A stretch of 64,000 bases of DNA, taken from Hippopus hippopus. Its lineage: Eukaryota > Mollusca > Bivalvia > Cardiida > Cardiidae. The notes beneath the pieces were generated by a model, which saw only the letters and a program-made list of their open reading frames with translations, did no database searches and had not been told where the DNA came from. The DNA lies in contig OX328105.1 of NCBI GenBank assembly GCA_946811185.2, positions 46,748,845 through 46,812,844 of the forward strand. The letters run 5' to 3'. Both the position numbers and the translations under genes were made by a program. Within the stretch, counting starts at the first letter, position 1, and every line of letters starts with the position of its first letter. This document shows, piece by piece, positions 1 to 8,511 of this stretch.

Positions 1-407
1 TATGTTCATATTTCCGTTGTTAGGTGACGTAGTTAGGTACTTTCAGTCTGATCTTTTGAAAGCGTTACCTTCGGATTCTTGCCTCGCATATATTAGGCTT
101 GATTCAAATATTTTTTTCTTCGTTCTGACATGAAACGACCCGTTTTAGTTCTTGGTTTATCCATTCTACAGACATTGACAAGTGTGGCAAGATCAACTGT
201 GTTAGGTGATCACCGTTTCGAGTAAAATGTGAGCGTGATAGTTACACGAAGCGTGATAATGGAAACTGTCGCGAACGTCGTTAAGAAAGGATATAATAAA
301 TAAGTATTAATAAAAGTTCGAATCTTCCCAGCATTTGAAAACAAAATAGTACAGTAATGAAGTTGTTAATTATCATGTTACTCTTTTTAAAAAGACCCAA
401 AATCATT
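1..407. other. LINE 3' flank, no gene seen
   Basis: AT-rich sequence with no convincing coding region. It lies just beyond the stop codon of the LINE ORF2 relic (minus strand, ending at 408), so at least part may be LINE 3' UTR. I could not place a poly(A) or microsatellite tail marking its end. Confidence 0.4.
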
Positions 408-1238
408 TCAGTTTATCTCGAATTGTTCTAGTTTTCTTGTTTCAATAGCAACTTTCTTCAAAACTTTATAAGATATAAAGTTTCTGACACCGGTAAGAGT
501 GGGTGTCTTTTTTGATGTTCGACATTTATAAATGTACAGTTTAAAAAGAATGGGGTGAATGTTTTTAGCGCTTTTTGAATTTTTTATGTAACCAAATAAC
601 ATTTTGCTGATGCCAGGGTCCATGTAAATGGCATTATCGTGTTTCAAGTAATCTGTAATTAATCGTTGAATTTGGGTACAATTCCAGAATAAATGTTCAG
701 TTGTTTCTTGATCGTTGGAACAAAGTGTGCAATTCGCGGAATCAATATATTTTATTCTATATAAGAAATAGTTTGCTCCAAGAATACGATGATTTATATG
801 GAATTGAAATCACTGTATGGATGTGTCCCTTGTCGCTAAAAATGGAAAAGAAAAAAATTGTTTCCATTCATTTTTGTCAATATCGATATTTTTTATGAAG
901 GCAGGCTCATCTTTATTCTTATTCAGACATTGGTAGATACGTTTTTAACCTCGCGAATCTTTAAGAATGATCTGAAATTATAGTGGCAGAAGTGGTTTTC
1001 GATGTAAAATTATATCTTGTGGTTTTATCACCAATTTCTTAAGTTTTTGTTAATAGCACATTTTGCCTGCAATCATGATTAGTACTCTCAATTTTGATGT
1101 TATCGAATAGTTGGCTTAGTGCTTTCGGCGTGTCTATCCAAAAAGGGTTGTTGATTTTTTTCAATTAGGCTTTTTACATAGTCTCTTCCACATAAACACA
1201 ACTTTTCAATATCGATCAATTCCTTAATGATATTTGCC
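408..1238 (-). pseudogene. L1-like LINE ORF2 relic, C-terminal part
   Basis: Read on the minus strand, this is the C-terminal third of an L1-like ORF2. Near 1190-1090 an Asn-Pro-Phe-Trp-Ile-Asp stretch resembles the post-RT region of L1-type proteins. Near 720-650 a C-T-L-C ... H-L-F-W-N-C pattern is the typical zf-RVT/cysteine motif. A lysine-rich C-terminus ends at 408. Several frames are needed, so it is not functional. The rest of the same element lies at 16342-17831, the two halves being separated by the Polinton at 1239-16341. The minus-strand frame reads on across the reconstructed empty site, which supports one original ORF. Confidence 0.75.
1233..1238. repeat. Polinton target site duplication, left
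   Basis: TTTGCC directly precedes the first base of the left TIR. The same six bases follow the right TIR at 16342-16347. Six bp is the standard Polinton target duplication length. Confidence 0.93.
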
Positions 1239-1247
1239 AGTAGTAAA

Positions 1248-1302
1248 GGAGGAGAGCCTGGCTAACTACCCAGGCCAGGGGTAGTTAGCCAGGCTCTCCT
1301 CC
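1248..1302. repeat. Subterminal hairpin, left end
   Basis: A perfect 24-bp stem (1248-1271 with 1279-1302) closed by a 7-base loop, AGGCCAG. It begins nine bases from the element's first base. The identical structure lies at 16278-16332 at the other end. A related half-copy of the stem (TAGGCTCTCCTCCCC) occurs near 1384. Confidence 0.9.
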
Positions 1303-1479
1303 CTGAGTGGGCTACATCACCACCCCTGAAAAAAATGTGTGCTAGTTTGTCCTCCTGAAAGAATTTGCATTTTTTATATTAGCTAGGCTCTCCTCCCCAG
1401 ATGGGTTTTTTCTGCAGTTAAAGGCAAAGGGGGCGGCCAAAAATGACACATCTTTGAGTGCTCTATAGTGATCTGGCAG

Positions 1480-2665
1480 GCCTGGTCATTGAGTTGGACT
1501 TAGTTTTTTCTACTCATATGCTATTAGGATTGCTTTATTGTTTTACTTCTATCCATTACTTAGCCTTTAAGTGGTTTCTCTTTCTAAATGTCTGAACATT
1601 GAGTTGAACTTAGACTTTTTTTACCCTACGAATGATTTTCTTTCTAAAAGCCTGATCACTGAGTTGGTCTTAGTTTTTTTAACCTATGAATGATTTTTTC
1701 TCTTTCTAAAAGCCTGATCATTGAGTTGTATTTAGTTTTTTTTCACCCTATGGATGATTTTTTCTCTTTCTAAAAGCCTGACCATTGAGTTGGACTTAGA
1801 CTTTTTTCTTTCTAAAAGTATGATCACTGAGTTGGACTTAGTCTTTTTCTGCAATTATGAATGATTTCTCTAAAAGACTGAGCACTGAGTTGTACTTAGT
1901 TTTTTTACCCATATGCTATTAGGATTGCTTTATTGTTTTACTTCTATCCATTACTTGGCCTTTAAGTGGTTTCTCTTTCTAAATGTCTGAACATTGAGTT
2001 GAACTTAGACTTTTTTTACCCTACGAATGATTTTCTTTCTAAAAGCCTGATCACTGAGTTGGACTTAGTTTTTTTAACCTATGAATGATTTTTTCTCTTT
2101 CTAAAAGCCTGACCATTGAGTTGGACTTAGACTTTTTTCTTTCTAAAAGTCTGATCACTGAGTTGTACTTAGTTTTTTTACCCATATGCTATTAGGATTG
2201 CTTTATTGTTTTACTTCTATCCATTACTTGGCCTTTATTTACCCTACGAATGATTTTCTTTCTAAAAGTCTGATCACTGAGTTGGACTTAGTCTTTTTCT
2301 GCAATTATGAATGATTTCTCTAAAAGACTGAGCACTGAGTTTGACTTAGTTTTTTTACCCATATGCTATTAGGATTGCTTTATTGTTTACTTCTATCCAC
2401 TACTTGGCCTTTAAGTGGTTTCTCTCTAAAAGACTGAGCACTGGGTTGAACTTAGACTTTTTTTACCCTATGAATGATTTTCTCTCTTTCTAAATGGCTG
2501 ATCACTGAGTTGGACTTAGTCTTTTTCTGCAATTATGGATGATTTTCTCTCTTTCTAAATGTCAGAACATTGAGTTGAACTTAGTCTTTTTTCTGCATCT
2601 ATGAATGATTCTTACTCTTTGGAGTGTAACTCTTTGGAGTGTAACTCTTTGGAGTGTAACTCTTC
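1480..2665. repeat. Imperfect tandem repeats in left TIR
   Basis: Repeated blocks such as TGATCACTGAGTTGGACTTA followed by T-rich runs and ATGAATGATTTTCTCTTTC recur every 55-70 bp. Longer blocks include a shared TATGCTATTAGGATTGCTTT segment. The inner end has four short units of GGAGTGTAACTCTTT. No coding signal is seen. Confidence 0.85.
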
Positions 2666-2738
2666 TAAAAGAAAGAAGTTTGACAATTTGAATAAATGAC
2701 AATTTTGAAGAAAGATAGAACTTTCGTGGTAGATGGTT

Positions 2739-3099
2739 AGTCCTGAAAAGGACTGTTGGGTTAGCTCTGAAAAGAGCTGTGACAATTTGGAGAAATGACA
2801 ACTTGAAGATAGAACTTTCGTCTGACAGCTTGAAGATAGAACTTTCGTCTGATAGCTTGAAGGTAGAACTTTCGTGGTAGATGGTTAGTCCTGAAAAGGA
2901 CTGCTGGGTTAGCTCTGAAAAGAGCTGTGACAATTTGAAGAAATGACAACTTGAAGATAGAACTTTCGTCTGACAGTTTGAAGATAGAACTTTCGTCTGG
3001 CATCTTGAAGATAGAACTTTTCGTGGTAAATGGTTAGTCTTGAAAAGGATTGTTGGGTTAGCTCTGAAAAGAACTGTTGGGTTAGCCCTGAAAAGGACT
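2739..3099 (-). repeat. Histone-type stem-loop cluster, left TIR
   Basis: On the minus strand, six-bp stems with a TTTC loop recur (AGTCCT-TTTC-AGGACT, AGCTCT-TTTC-AGAGCT and variants). Each is preceded by C/A-rich bases and followed by AACC(CA). The cluster is the mirror of 14482-14842 and lies just downstream of the TIR gene (3456 to 3151). It resembles metazoan histone mRNA 3' stem-loops: second base G, then pyrimidines, C, U, loop UUUC, and A-purines-C. The stems are spaced by AAGTTCTATCTTCAAG-type repeats. Confidence 0.7.
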
Positions 3100-3150
3100 G
3101 TTTTGTTTTGGAGGTTGTGTTTTTTTCGTCTCACGTTGTTTTTTCCACTT

Positions 3151-3456
3151 CTAATGACAACATCCGAAATTCGCCTGACAAATAGGGCATGCTTCAACTC
3201 TTTTTCTGATTACCATTGTTCCATTATCGAAAGTAATCTTCCTCCCAAATTCGATATCAACCAAAATGACATCCGGCGTTGTCTTTAAAAATAGTTGAAC
3301 TAATCTTTCGCCGAGATCTTTGTATGGCTGTGTTATACGTTGTAGTTGGTTTTGTTCCTCCTCTCCTACGAAATGAGTGTTTAGTTGCAATAACTGCTGA
3401 CCAGCATTCAAATAGTCTTGGAGAGCCTCACGTAGTTGATAATTTATCTCCTCCAT
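3151..3456 (-). CDS. TIR-encoded small protein, intact copy
   Basis: A 101-residue protein I do not recognise, encoded inside the left TIR. Residues 1-60 are charged and predicted helical, with many Gln and Leu. The C-terminus ends in a compact Cys/His cluster, C-P-I-C ... C-C-H, which could bind zinc. A TATAAAACCCAG box lies about 105 bases upstream on the same strand (3561-3572), and the histone-type stem-loop cluster follows the stop. The right TIR holds the same gene (14124-14387), but one extra A in an A-run truncates that copy before the Cys/His tail. Being present at both ends, it would give two doses per element. Function unknown. Confidence 0.6.
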   Translation of the reverse strand: MEEINYQLREALQDYLNAGQQLLQLNTHFVGEEEQNQLQRITQPYKDLGERLVQLFLKTTPDVILVDIEFGRKITFDNGTMVIRKRVEACPICQANFGCCH

Positions 3457-3560
3457 ATTGATACTGCTTCCGAATATTGATACTGCTTTCGAATACTGAT
3501 ACTGCTTTCGAGGTGTTCGTTAGCTGAGAGTCAAAAAATGATGAATGTATGGAAATAACT

Positions 3561-3572
3561 CTGGGTTTTATA
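3561..3572 (-). promoter_or_regulatory. TATA-type core promoter, left TIR gene
   Basis: The minus strand reads TATAAAACCCAG. The identical 12-mer occurs in the right TIR (14007-14018) and just inside the left TIR facing inward (3744-3755). Confidence 0.6.
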
Positions 3573-3743
3573 CGTTTAAGCAGGATTGAAATTTTTAAAG
3601 AGCTCGGACCTGACGGGAAACACCAGGATTGTACTGTGTGACACTGAGTTAGGAGTGGTAAAAACAGCATGAAACGCCGACGCGGGAAAAACATAGGAAA
3701 AAAATGACGTCATGAGTCAATCAGTGCAATCCTCCTGTAAAGC

Positions 3744-3755
3744 TATAAAACCCAG
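3744..3755 (+). promoter_or_regulatory. TATA-type core promoter facing inward
   Basis: TATAAAACCCAG on the plus strand, outside the TIR match but identical to the two TIR promoters. The only plus-strand gene downstream is the PolB remnant, so this is probably the old PolB promoter. The promoter-sized block may have been copied from the TIR. Confidence 0.5.
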
Positions 3756-3911
3756 CGATATTTTTTACATAAAATCATATTTGTTCCAGTATGGTTCGAA
3801 TTCTTGTCTACCCCCACTGCGCAAGCAGATGTCTGATAGAGTGTGGGAAATGTTTTGCCATACTTTTTTTACCCTTGTGTTTTGTTGATTTGCAAAAGAA
3901 ACAGTTCTTTG

Positions 3912-4350
3912 TTACTCGTTTTTTTCTTCTTTTCGTTGTTTTGCTTTTTTCTCCTCTTTTGGATCCAAAGTTTGTTGTTTTCTTAGATTATCGTTTGTAG
4001 ATATTTTTTTCTCTGCCTGTTCTGTTATTTTGCAGATTTTTGAATCGGTGATATCCGTTGTGTCGGACTGCATGTCTACGATCTGATTTCCAACCGGTGA
4101 TATTGTAGTCTGTAGTGAACTTGTTTTCCATGTATTTTCGTTGTAGAATGAATTTAGTGTCCCGACGAATTTCGTATGTTGGAGATCGACAACGTTGTAA
4201 AACGATGGTGAAATTTCGATGTCATGACTGTGTGGGTTCACGTAGACAAAAAACAAATGTTCCTGTCTGATTTTCTTTTTTTGGACAATTTCTGGACCAA
4301 TGTCCTGCTTCGTTGCACGTAAAACAAATATTTGTTCTCTCACCATTCAT
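3912..4350 (-). pseudogene. CCHC zinc-knuckle gene with frame break
   Basis: The minus-strand reading frame from the ATG at 4350 starts M-N-G-E-R-T-N and carries a classic zinc knuckle, C-F-T-C-x4-H-x4-C, ending near 4284. Immediately after it is a run of seven A (plus strand T at 4276-4282). Beyond this run the open frame is the neighbouring one, which continues to 3912 and ends in a Lys/Glu-rich acidic-basic tail. A one-base change in the run would make one protein of about 145 residues. A TATAAATAG box lies about 60-70 bases upstream. Zinc knuckles are typical of retroelement Gag and of RNA-binding proteins. I know of none in the standard Polinton gene set, so capture is possible. It opposes and abuts the PolB remnant. 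Confidence 0.5.
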
Positions 4351-4548
4351 CCGATATCGTTTGTCGAGCGTCGCTTGATCTAAAACTCTGTAGCTGATAG
4401 TACAGCGTATAGAGCTATTTATAAAAAAAAAACGCTTCACTACTAGACGCTGACGTAGTGTACCTCTACCCAATGGTCTATTTATAGCAACAGACGCTAA
4501 CATATTGTGATTTAACCCCTTGTCACACTAAACGGCGTTTCCACTGAG

Positions 4549-5195
4549 TTGACACGGTGTTGTTTAAGTTCCCAGACTACCAAGAGATCGCAGGAAAAAT
4601 GCGAAGCTCCCGTGGCCTATTATCGCGTTCCTGATGTTGATGAAAAAAAAAGCAAGAAGGAAATCAAGTACATTGATATCTGTTCTCTGTGCCCTTATGT
4701 TTGTAAACACAAATCCTATCCTGTAGGTCAGCCAGAAATTTTGTCTGCTGAGAATATTGACATGAACAATATTCGACAATATGAGGGCTTAATCAAATGC
4801 AAAGTTTTGCCTCCAACTGATTTGTTTCACCCCGTTCTCCCAGTTCACTGTAACAACAAAATGATGTTTCCACTCTGTATGAAATGTGCAGAAGAAAGTT
4901 CAAGTATTTGTAGCTATGGTAAAGAAGAGAGGGCTTTGGTCGGAACTTGGGTTACTTTTGAATTATTCAAGGCTCTTGACTGCGGTTATCGATTATTGCA
5001 AGTGTATGAAATTTGGCATTTCAATTCTGTGTCAGATCAGTTCTTTAAACGTTATGTGGACAATTTCTTGAAAATTAAGCAAAAAGCCAGTGGTTATCCA
5101 GATCGGTGTCAATCAGACTCAGAAAGAGCAATTGCACAAAGACATTACGGAATATGAAGACAAATGTGAAACTCGTGGTATTTTGCGAATTTGCA
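4549..5195 (+). pseudogene. PolB: Protein-primed DNA polymerase B fragment
   Basis: A remnant of the Polinton family-B polymerase. In one frame it shows the motif A region, D-I-C-S-L-C-P-Y-V (usual form D-x2-S-L-Y-P). This is followed by the well-conserved P-V-G-x-P-E-I, K-C-x-V-L-P-P, H-P-V-L-P, C-x-K-C and E-R-A-L-V-G-T-W-V-T blocks, then F-L-K-I-K-Q-x-A-S-G. The frame shifts near 5090 and similarity ends near 5195. The exonuclease domain and palm motifs B and C are absent. About 200 of a usual thousand or more residues remain. The open frame has no ATG at its 5' end. The motif A Tyr is Cys. What follows resembles a 3' UTR, not coding DNA. Confidence 0.85.
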
Positions 5196-5328
5196 TTGTA
5201 AAAAAATATTTCAATGTGATTTTTTTCATTGTCAAGAAAATGTATTTTACGCTGTATTGTAAAAAAATGTTTCCTTATGAATTTTTTCATTGTCAAGGAA
5301 ATTTTTTATGTTGCATTGCAAAAAATGT

Positions 5329-5354
5329 TTCATTGTTTAGTTCTGTTCAATAAA
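5329..5354 (+). terminator. Poly(A)-signal 3' UTR module, PolB side
   Basis: A 26-base block ending in AATAAA. It differs by one base from 13797-13822 after the protease gene. Both are preceded by repeated TTCATTGTAAA-like words, so 5195-5354 looks like a 3' UTR. Confidence 0.6.
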
Positions 5355-5420
5355 AATGCTTTCATTTTCAATGATGTTATCATTTTATCATTAGCCTTTA
5401 AAGAGTAAAGTAAAGTAAAA

Positions 5421-6092
5421 ATGGATGTACAATCCATATTATTTCAACATCCTTGTAATATTTTCATCACAGGGCCGAGCGGTTGTGGAAAAACAGAGTT
5501 CGTTCATAAATTAATTGAGTATCGAGAAGATTTGTTCAACATCGTTCCTGAAAGAGTTGTTTGGTGTTACAAAGAATGGCAACATGCCTACAGTGTTATG
5601 CAGGAAAAGTTTAATTCACATTTTGAATTGATAAAATTCGTGGAGGGGATTCCTGACGACGAAAACGAAATTGTCAGTGATGTATCCATACCACATTTAA
5701 TCGTCTTTGATGACATGTTGGGGGAAAAAGATGAGGAAAAAATTAAACTTTGGTTTACAAGAAAAGGTCATCATCGTAATGCAAGTGTGATTTACATCAC
5801 GCAAAATATGTTTCAACAATCGAAATCGAGTCGAACCATTAGCCTTAATTCTAGATACATGATTTTATTTCGAAATGAACGAGATAAGAATCAGATTAAA
5901 ACATTAGCTCGACAAATGCAAGCCCCACATTTGGTACCTGCTTATGAAGATGCTACATTGTCGGACCATGGATATCTAGTCGTAGATTTTCATTCACAAA
6001 CAAACAAAGAATTAAGACTCCGAACAGATATATTTTACCGTTGGTATACACAAGGTAATGAAAGAGGACCTATTATTTATTCTTCTGCTTAA
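5421..6092 (+). CDS. ATP: A32-like genome packaging ATPase
   Basis: A 223-residue FtsK/HerA-superfamily ATPase of the poxvirus-A32 type, which in Polintons and related viruses pumps genome DNA into the capsid. Walker A is G-P-S-G-C-G-K-T at residues 18-25. Walker B is L-I-V-F-D-D at 93-98. An I-T-Q-N motif about 30 residues later matches the sensor region (Gln/Asn after a hydrophobic strand). The length is normal for the family and the frame is undisturbed. The first ATG follows an A-rich leader (GTAAAGTAAAA) and is the only sensible start. It begins 67 bases after the PolB-side poly(A) module, with the core-protein gene following 104 bases later. Confidence 0.93.
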   Translation: MDVQSILFQHPCNIFITGPSGCGKTEFVHKLIEYREDLFNIVPERVVWCYKEWQHAYSVMQEKFNSHFELIKFVEGIPDDENEIVSDVSIPHLIVFDDMLGEKDEEKIKLWFTRKGHHRNASVIYITQNMFQQSKSSRTISLNSRYMILFRNERDKNQIKTLARQMQAPHLVPAYEDATLSDHGYLVVDFHSQTNKELRLRTDIFYRWYTQGNERGPIIYSSA

Positions 6093-6196
6093 AAAAGTTT
6101 CTTTAAGAAAAGTTTTTTATGCAAAAGTTCTTGCTTTAAAAGAGAATTACATTTTTAAATATAAATCATTTTTATGATACCCATCCGTGAGTAAAC

Positions 6197-7138
6197 ATGG
6201 ACTTACCACCTACACCAAGATCGGTTTTAGCTGCTTTGCGAAATTTAAGTCAACAAACCGATAAAAATGAAAGAGAAGCTGTGTTAAAAGCAGGATTAAA
6301 AGAAATTTTAAAATGGTTTACATTAGCTGCGCAAAACATCATCGAAAATAAAATCAAATTACCAAAACAAACCATAACATACATGACAAAACATAGAGCA
6401 GATATTGAACAGCTAGCAGATCCGTCCATAGATGAGGAAAGTAAACGTAAAATCATTTTAAAACCTGGAGGGGGTGGATTTCTAGGTGGTGTGATTATCA
6501 GAAGTTTGCTGAGATGGGATGGAACAAAAACCATCAGAAAATTTGGAGCTGAAAGACAAAATCGAAAACGTGTTCCACGAAAGCGTGCTCCGCAAAAGAA
6601 GAAGTCTCCGAAAAAGAAAAAATCTCCAACAAAGAAGAAATCTCCAAAAAAGCTTACTCCAAGAAAGCGTGCTCCACCAAAGAAAAAATCTCCAAAGAAG
6701 AAGAATTCACCACCAAAGAAGCATGCCCCAATTACGATTGATGAAAGATTTGTTACTACCCGAAAACGAAGTTCTGTAGGAAGCAACATTTCAGAACATC
6801 AACAGTATCCGAAATCCGAAGAGGAAAGAATGAGAAAAAAACTGCAGGATTACAAAAGAAAGTATTCAAGATTCATATTACCAGGTAAAAAATTATCGTT
6901 TCAAGAAATCCCCTCCAGCACGTGGTCTACAAAGACATTAGCTAAACATAAAAAAGGGTTAAAAAAATATAAACGAATGCTTTATGATATGGTGAAACAC
7001 AACGTTGATACGGGGAGATATAATTTTGACGACAAAAATGAGGTGCTCCACCTTGGGAAAGGAAGATCTGTTCCCGTGGATTCATCTTTATCTACAGCCA
7101 CTACATTAGCCGACGATCTCTATTCACAGTTTTCTTAA
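6197..7138 (+). CDS. Lys-rich SPKK-repeat virion core protein
   Basis: A 313-residue protein. Residues 1-100 are a mixed helical domain ending in a K-P-G-G-G-G-F-L-G-G stretch. Residues about 115-180 are a strongly basic tract with many S-P-K-K and P-K-K-K-S-P repeats plus R-K-R-A-P units. The remainder is charged and moderately conserved-looking. SPKK repeats bind the DNA minor groove in histone H1 and sperm proteins, so DNA condensation inside the capsid is a reasonable inference. The Gly-Gly-Phe motif is a plausible cleavage site for the adenain-like protease encoded at 13204-13704 and recurs in the next gene. I do not recognise a closer family. Confidence 0.75.
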   Translation: MDLPPTPRSVLAALRNLSQQTDKNEREAVLKAGLKEILKWFTLAAQNIIENKIKLPKQTITYMTKHRADIEQLADPSIDEESKRKIILKPGGGGFLGGVIIRSLLRWDGTKTIRKFGAERQNRKRVPRKRAPQKKKSPKKKKSPTKKKSPKKLTPRKRAPPKKKSPKKKNSPPKKHAPITIDERFVTTRKRSSVGSNISEHQQYPKSEEERMRKKLQDYKRKYSRFILPGKKLSFQEIPSSTWSTKTLAKHKKGLKKYKRMLYDMVKHNVDTGRYNFDDKNEVLHLGKGRSVPVDSSLSTATTLADDLYSQFS

Positions 7139-7188
7139 GAAATTTTAACAACAAATTTTGTCTACAAAAAACATTATATTAGCTATAA

Positions 7189-7608
7189 ATGTTAGTGATG
7201 TGGAACTTGTATTATCATTTAATCCGAAATCGAGATCAAGTCAACATGAAGAAGAAAACACCTCTGATAAAAAAACATGGTTCAATGGTTATGGCTATGA
7301 TACAGGCTAAACCAAAAGCACGTAAAAAACTTGTAAAAGATTCATCACCTGAAGTGATAAAATGCATATCGGAATGCTGTCATAATGTTTTAAAAGGCAA
7401 TGTACATTTATCATCACCTCAGAAGAAGAAATTGTATTCAAGTAGGCAGCATCTCAGACGTTTAGCTTCGAAATCAGTCTCAGTAAAAAATAAAAAACAA
7501 ATATTAAATCAAAAAGGTGGATTTCTTCAATTGCTTGGTCCTGCATTATTACCATTGTTAGGAAAAGCCGTTATCGGAGGAATAGGAGGAGCTCTTAAGG
7601 TCTTGTAA
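7189..7608 (+). CDS. Small basic virion protein with GGF tail
   Basis: A 139-residue protein (or 120 residues from the second in-frame ATG at 7246). The body is Lys/Arg-rich and holds L-R-R-L-A-S-K-S ... K-N-K-K-Q-I-L-N-Q-K-G-G-F-L, a pattern I recall from many Polinton and adintovirus genomes. The last 30 residues are a hydrophobic, Gly-rich amphipathic segment (L-L-G-P-A-L-L-P-L-L-G-K). The arrangement resembles adenovirus core peptides: a basic part, a Gly-Gly cleavage site, then a membrane-active-looking tail. Role in the virion core or in membrane disruption is inferred. It sits 50 bases after the SPKK protein and 18 bases before the next gene. Confidence 0.75.
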   Translation: MLVMWNLYYHLIRNRDQVNMKKKTPLIKKHGSMVMAMIQAKPKARKKLVKDSSPEVIKCISECCHNVLKGNVHLSSPQKKKLYSSRQHLRRLASKSVSVKNKKQILNQKGGFLQLLGPALLPLLGKAVIGGIGGALKVL

Positions 7609-7626
7609 TTTTATAATTTTTAAATT

Positions 7627-8511
7627 ATGTCTGTTAAAAAAATGGTTATTGTGCCTTACCAAACCTTAGAAAATATGAATCGTTGGAAAGCCGAACAAGC
7701 TCAAAGACCTCGTTTACCACCCAATCCACAAGTTGTAGATGTAGTACATCTTCAACAGGACATGGGACATATTTTACAAAACACCAATTTATCAGAATCG
7801 GAAAAAGCTCAAAAGTATGGTGAGACTTTGTTTAAGTTACAAAATTCTCTTCAAAAAGCAAGACCGACTTTGAACAATTTACTTTCAACGACAAAAAGTG
7901 ATGATAGTGTACAGAAATCAACATCTGTTACCTTGCATGATCAAATTTTGCAAAGTGTACCAAAAACCATGAAAAGAAAAGCCGAGTTACTTTTGAATAT
8001 GATATAAGATAACAATAATTTAACTTGGGATGAACAAGGAGTTGTGTCATATAAAGGCGGACGCATTCATGGTTCCAATATCATCGATCTTATCAATGAT
8101 GCAATACGTCAAAGAAAAGGTGTTGAACCCAAAGGCTGGAAAACTTTTTCAAAGGCATTACATGAAAGTAATATTCCGCAAGAAGTCATTGGCAATCCAA
8201 GCAGATGGAGGTGGATGCATAAAACTTATGATAAAGCTTATGATAAGCCGCTGAGTGAAGATGAAGAATCCCATGGTGAGTCTGATTACTTATTTCACAC
8301 ACCAAAAAGTGTACAAAAACTGCAAGGAAATCGCCTGCAAAAAAGTGTTAAAAAATCTACCATGAAAACTCCATACATGAAAACTCCATACATGAAACCT
8401 GAAGAAAGAGAAAGACTGAAGCAATTCTATACTAAAGAGTTGTTAACTCCACCAGAATCTATAAAAAAGACCCCTAGTCGTAAAACGTCTCAGTCATGGG
8501 AGCCCTGGTAA
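7627..8511 (+). pseudogene. Conserved Polinton protein split by in-frame stop
   Basis: One open frame of 294 residues interrupted only by TAA at 8005-8007. The first part (126 residues) is Gln-rich and helical. The second runs straight on in the same frame with N-L-T-W-D-E-Q-G-V-V and then G-S-N-I-I-D-L-I-N-D ... K-G-W-K-T-F-S-K-A-L ... I-G-N-P-S-R-W. In other Polintons I recall these as the C-terminal domain of a single protein. The downstream part has no nearby ATG (its upstream codons are GTT, GTG), which argues for a nonsense mutation rather than two genes. The C-terminus has a short M-K-T-P-Y duplication. It overlaps the integrase start by 16 bases. Function unknown. Confidence 0.75.

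Larger units (their letters stand above)
1239..3611. repeat. Polinton left terminal inverted repeat
   Basis: Matches the reverse complement of 13968-16341 nearly base for base. The match stops at the AGCTCGGACCT block, after which the arms diverge. At about 2.37 kb it is long for a Polinton. From the tip inward it holds a 55-bp hairpin, about 1.1 kb of approximately 60-bp imperfect tandem repeats, a stem-loop cluster, a small ORF and a TATA-containing promoter firing outward. Confidence 0.93.

Noticed and set aside
3791..4000. Plus-strand 69-codon open frame after the inward promoter
   Set aside because: T-rich and hydrophobic by composition, antisense to the zinc-knuckle gene's Lys/Glu tail. 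At most the remains of a leader.
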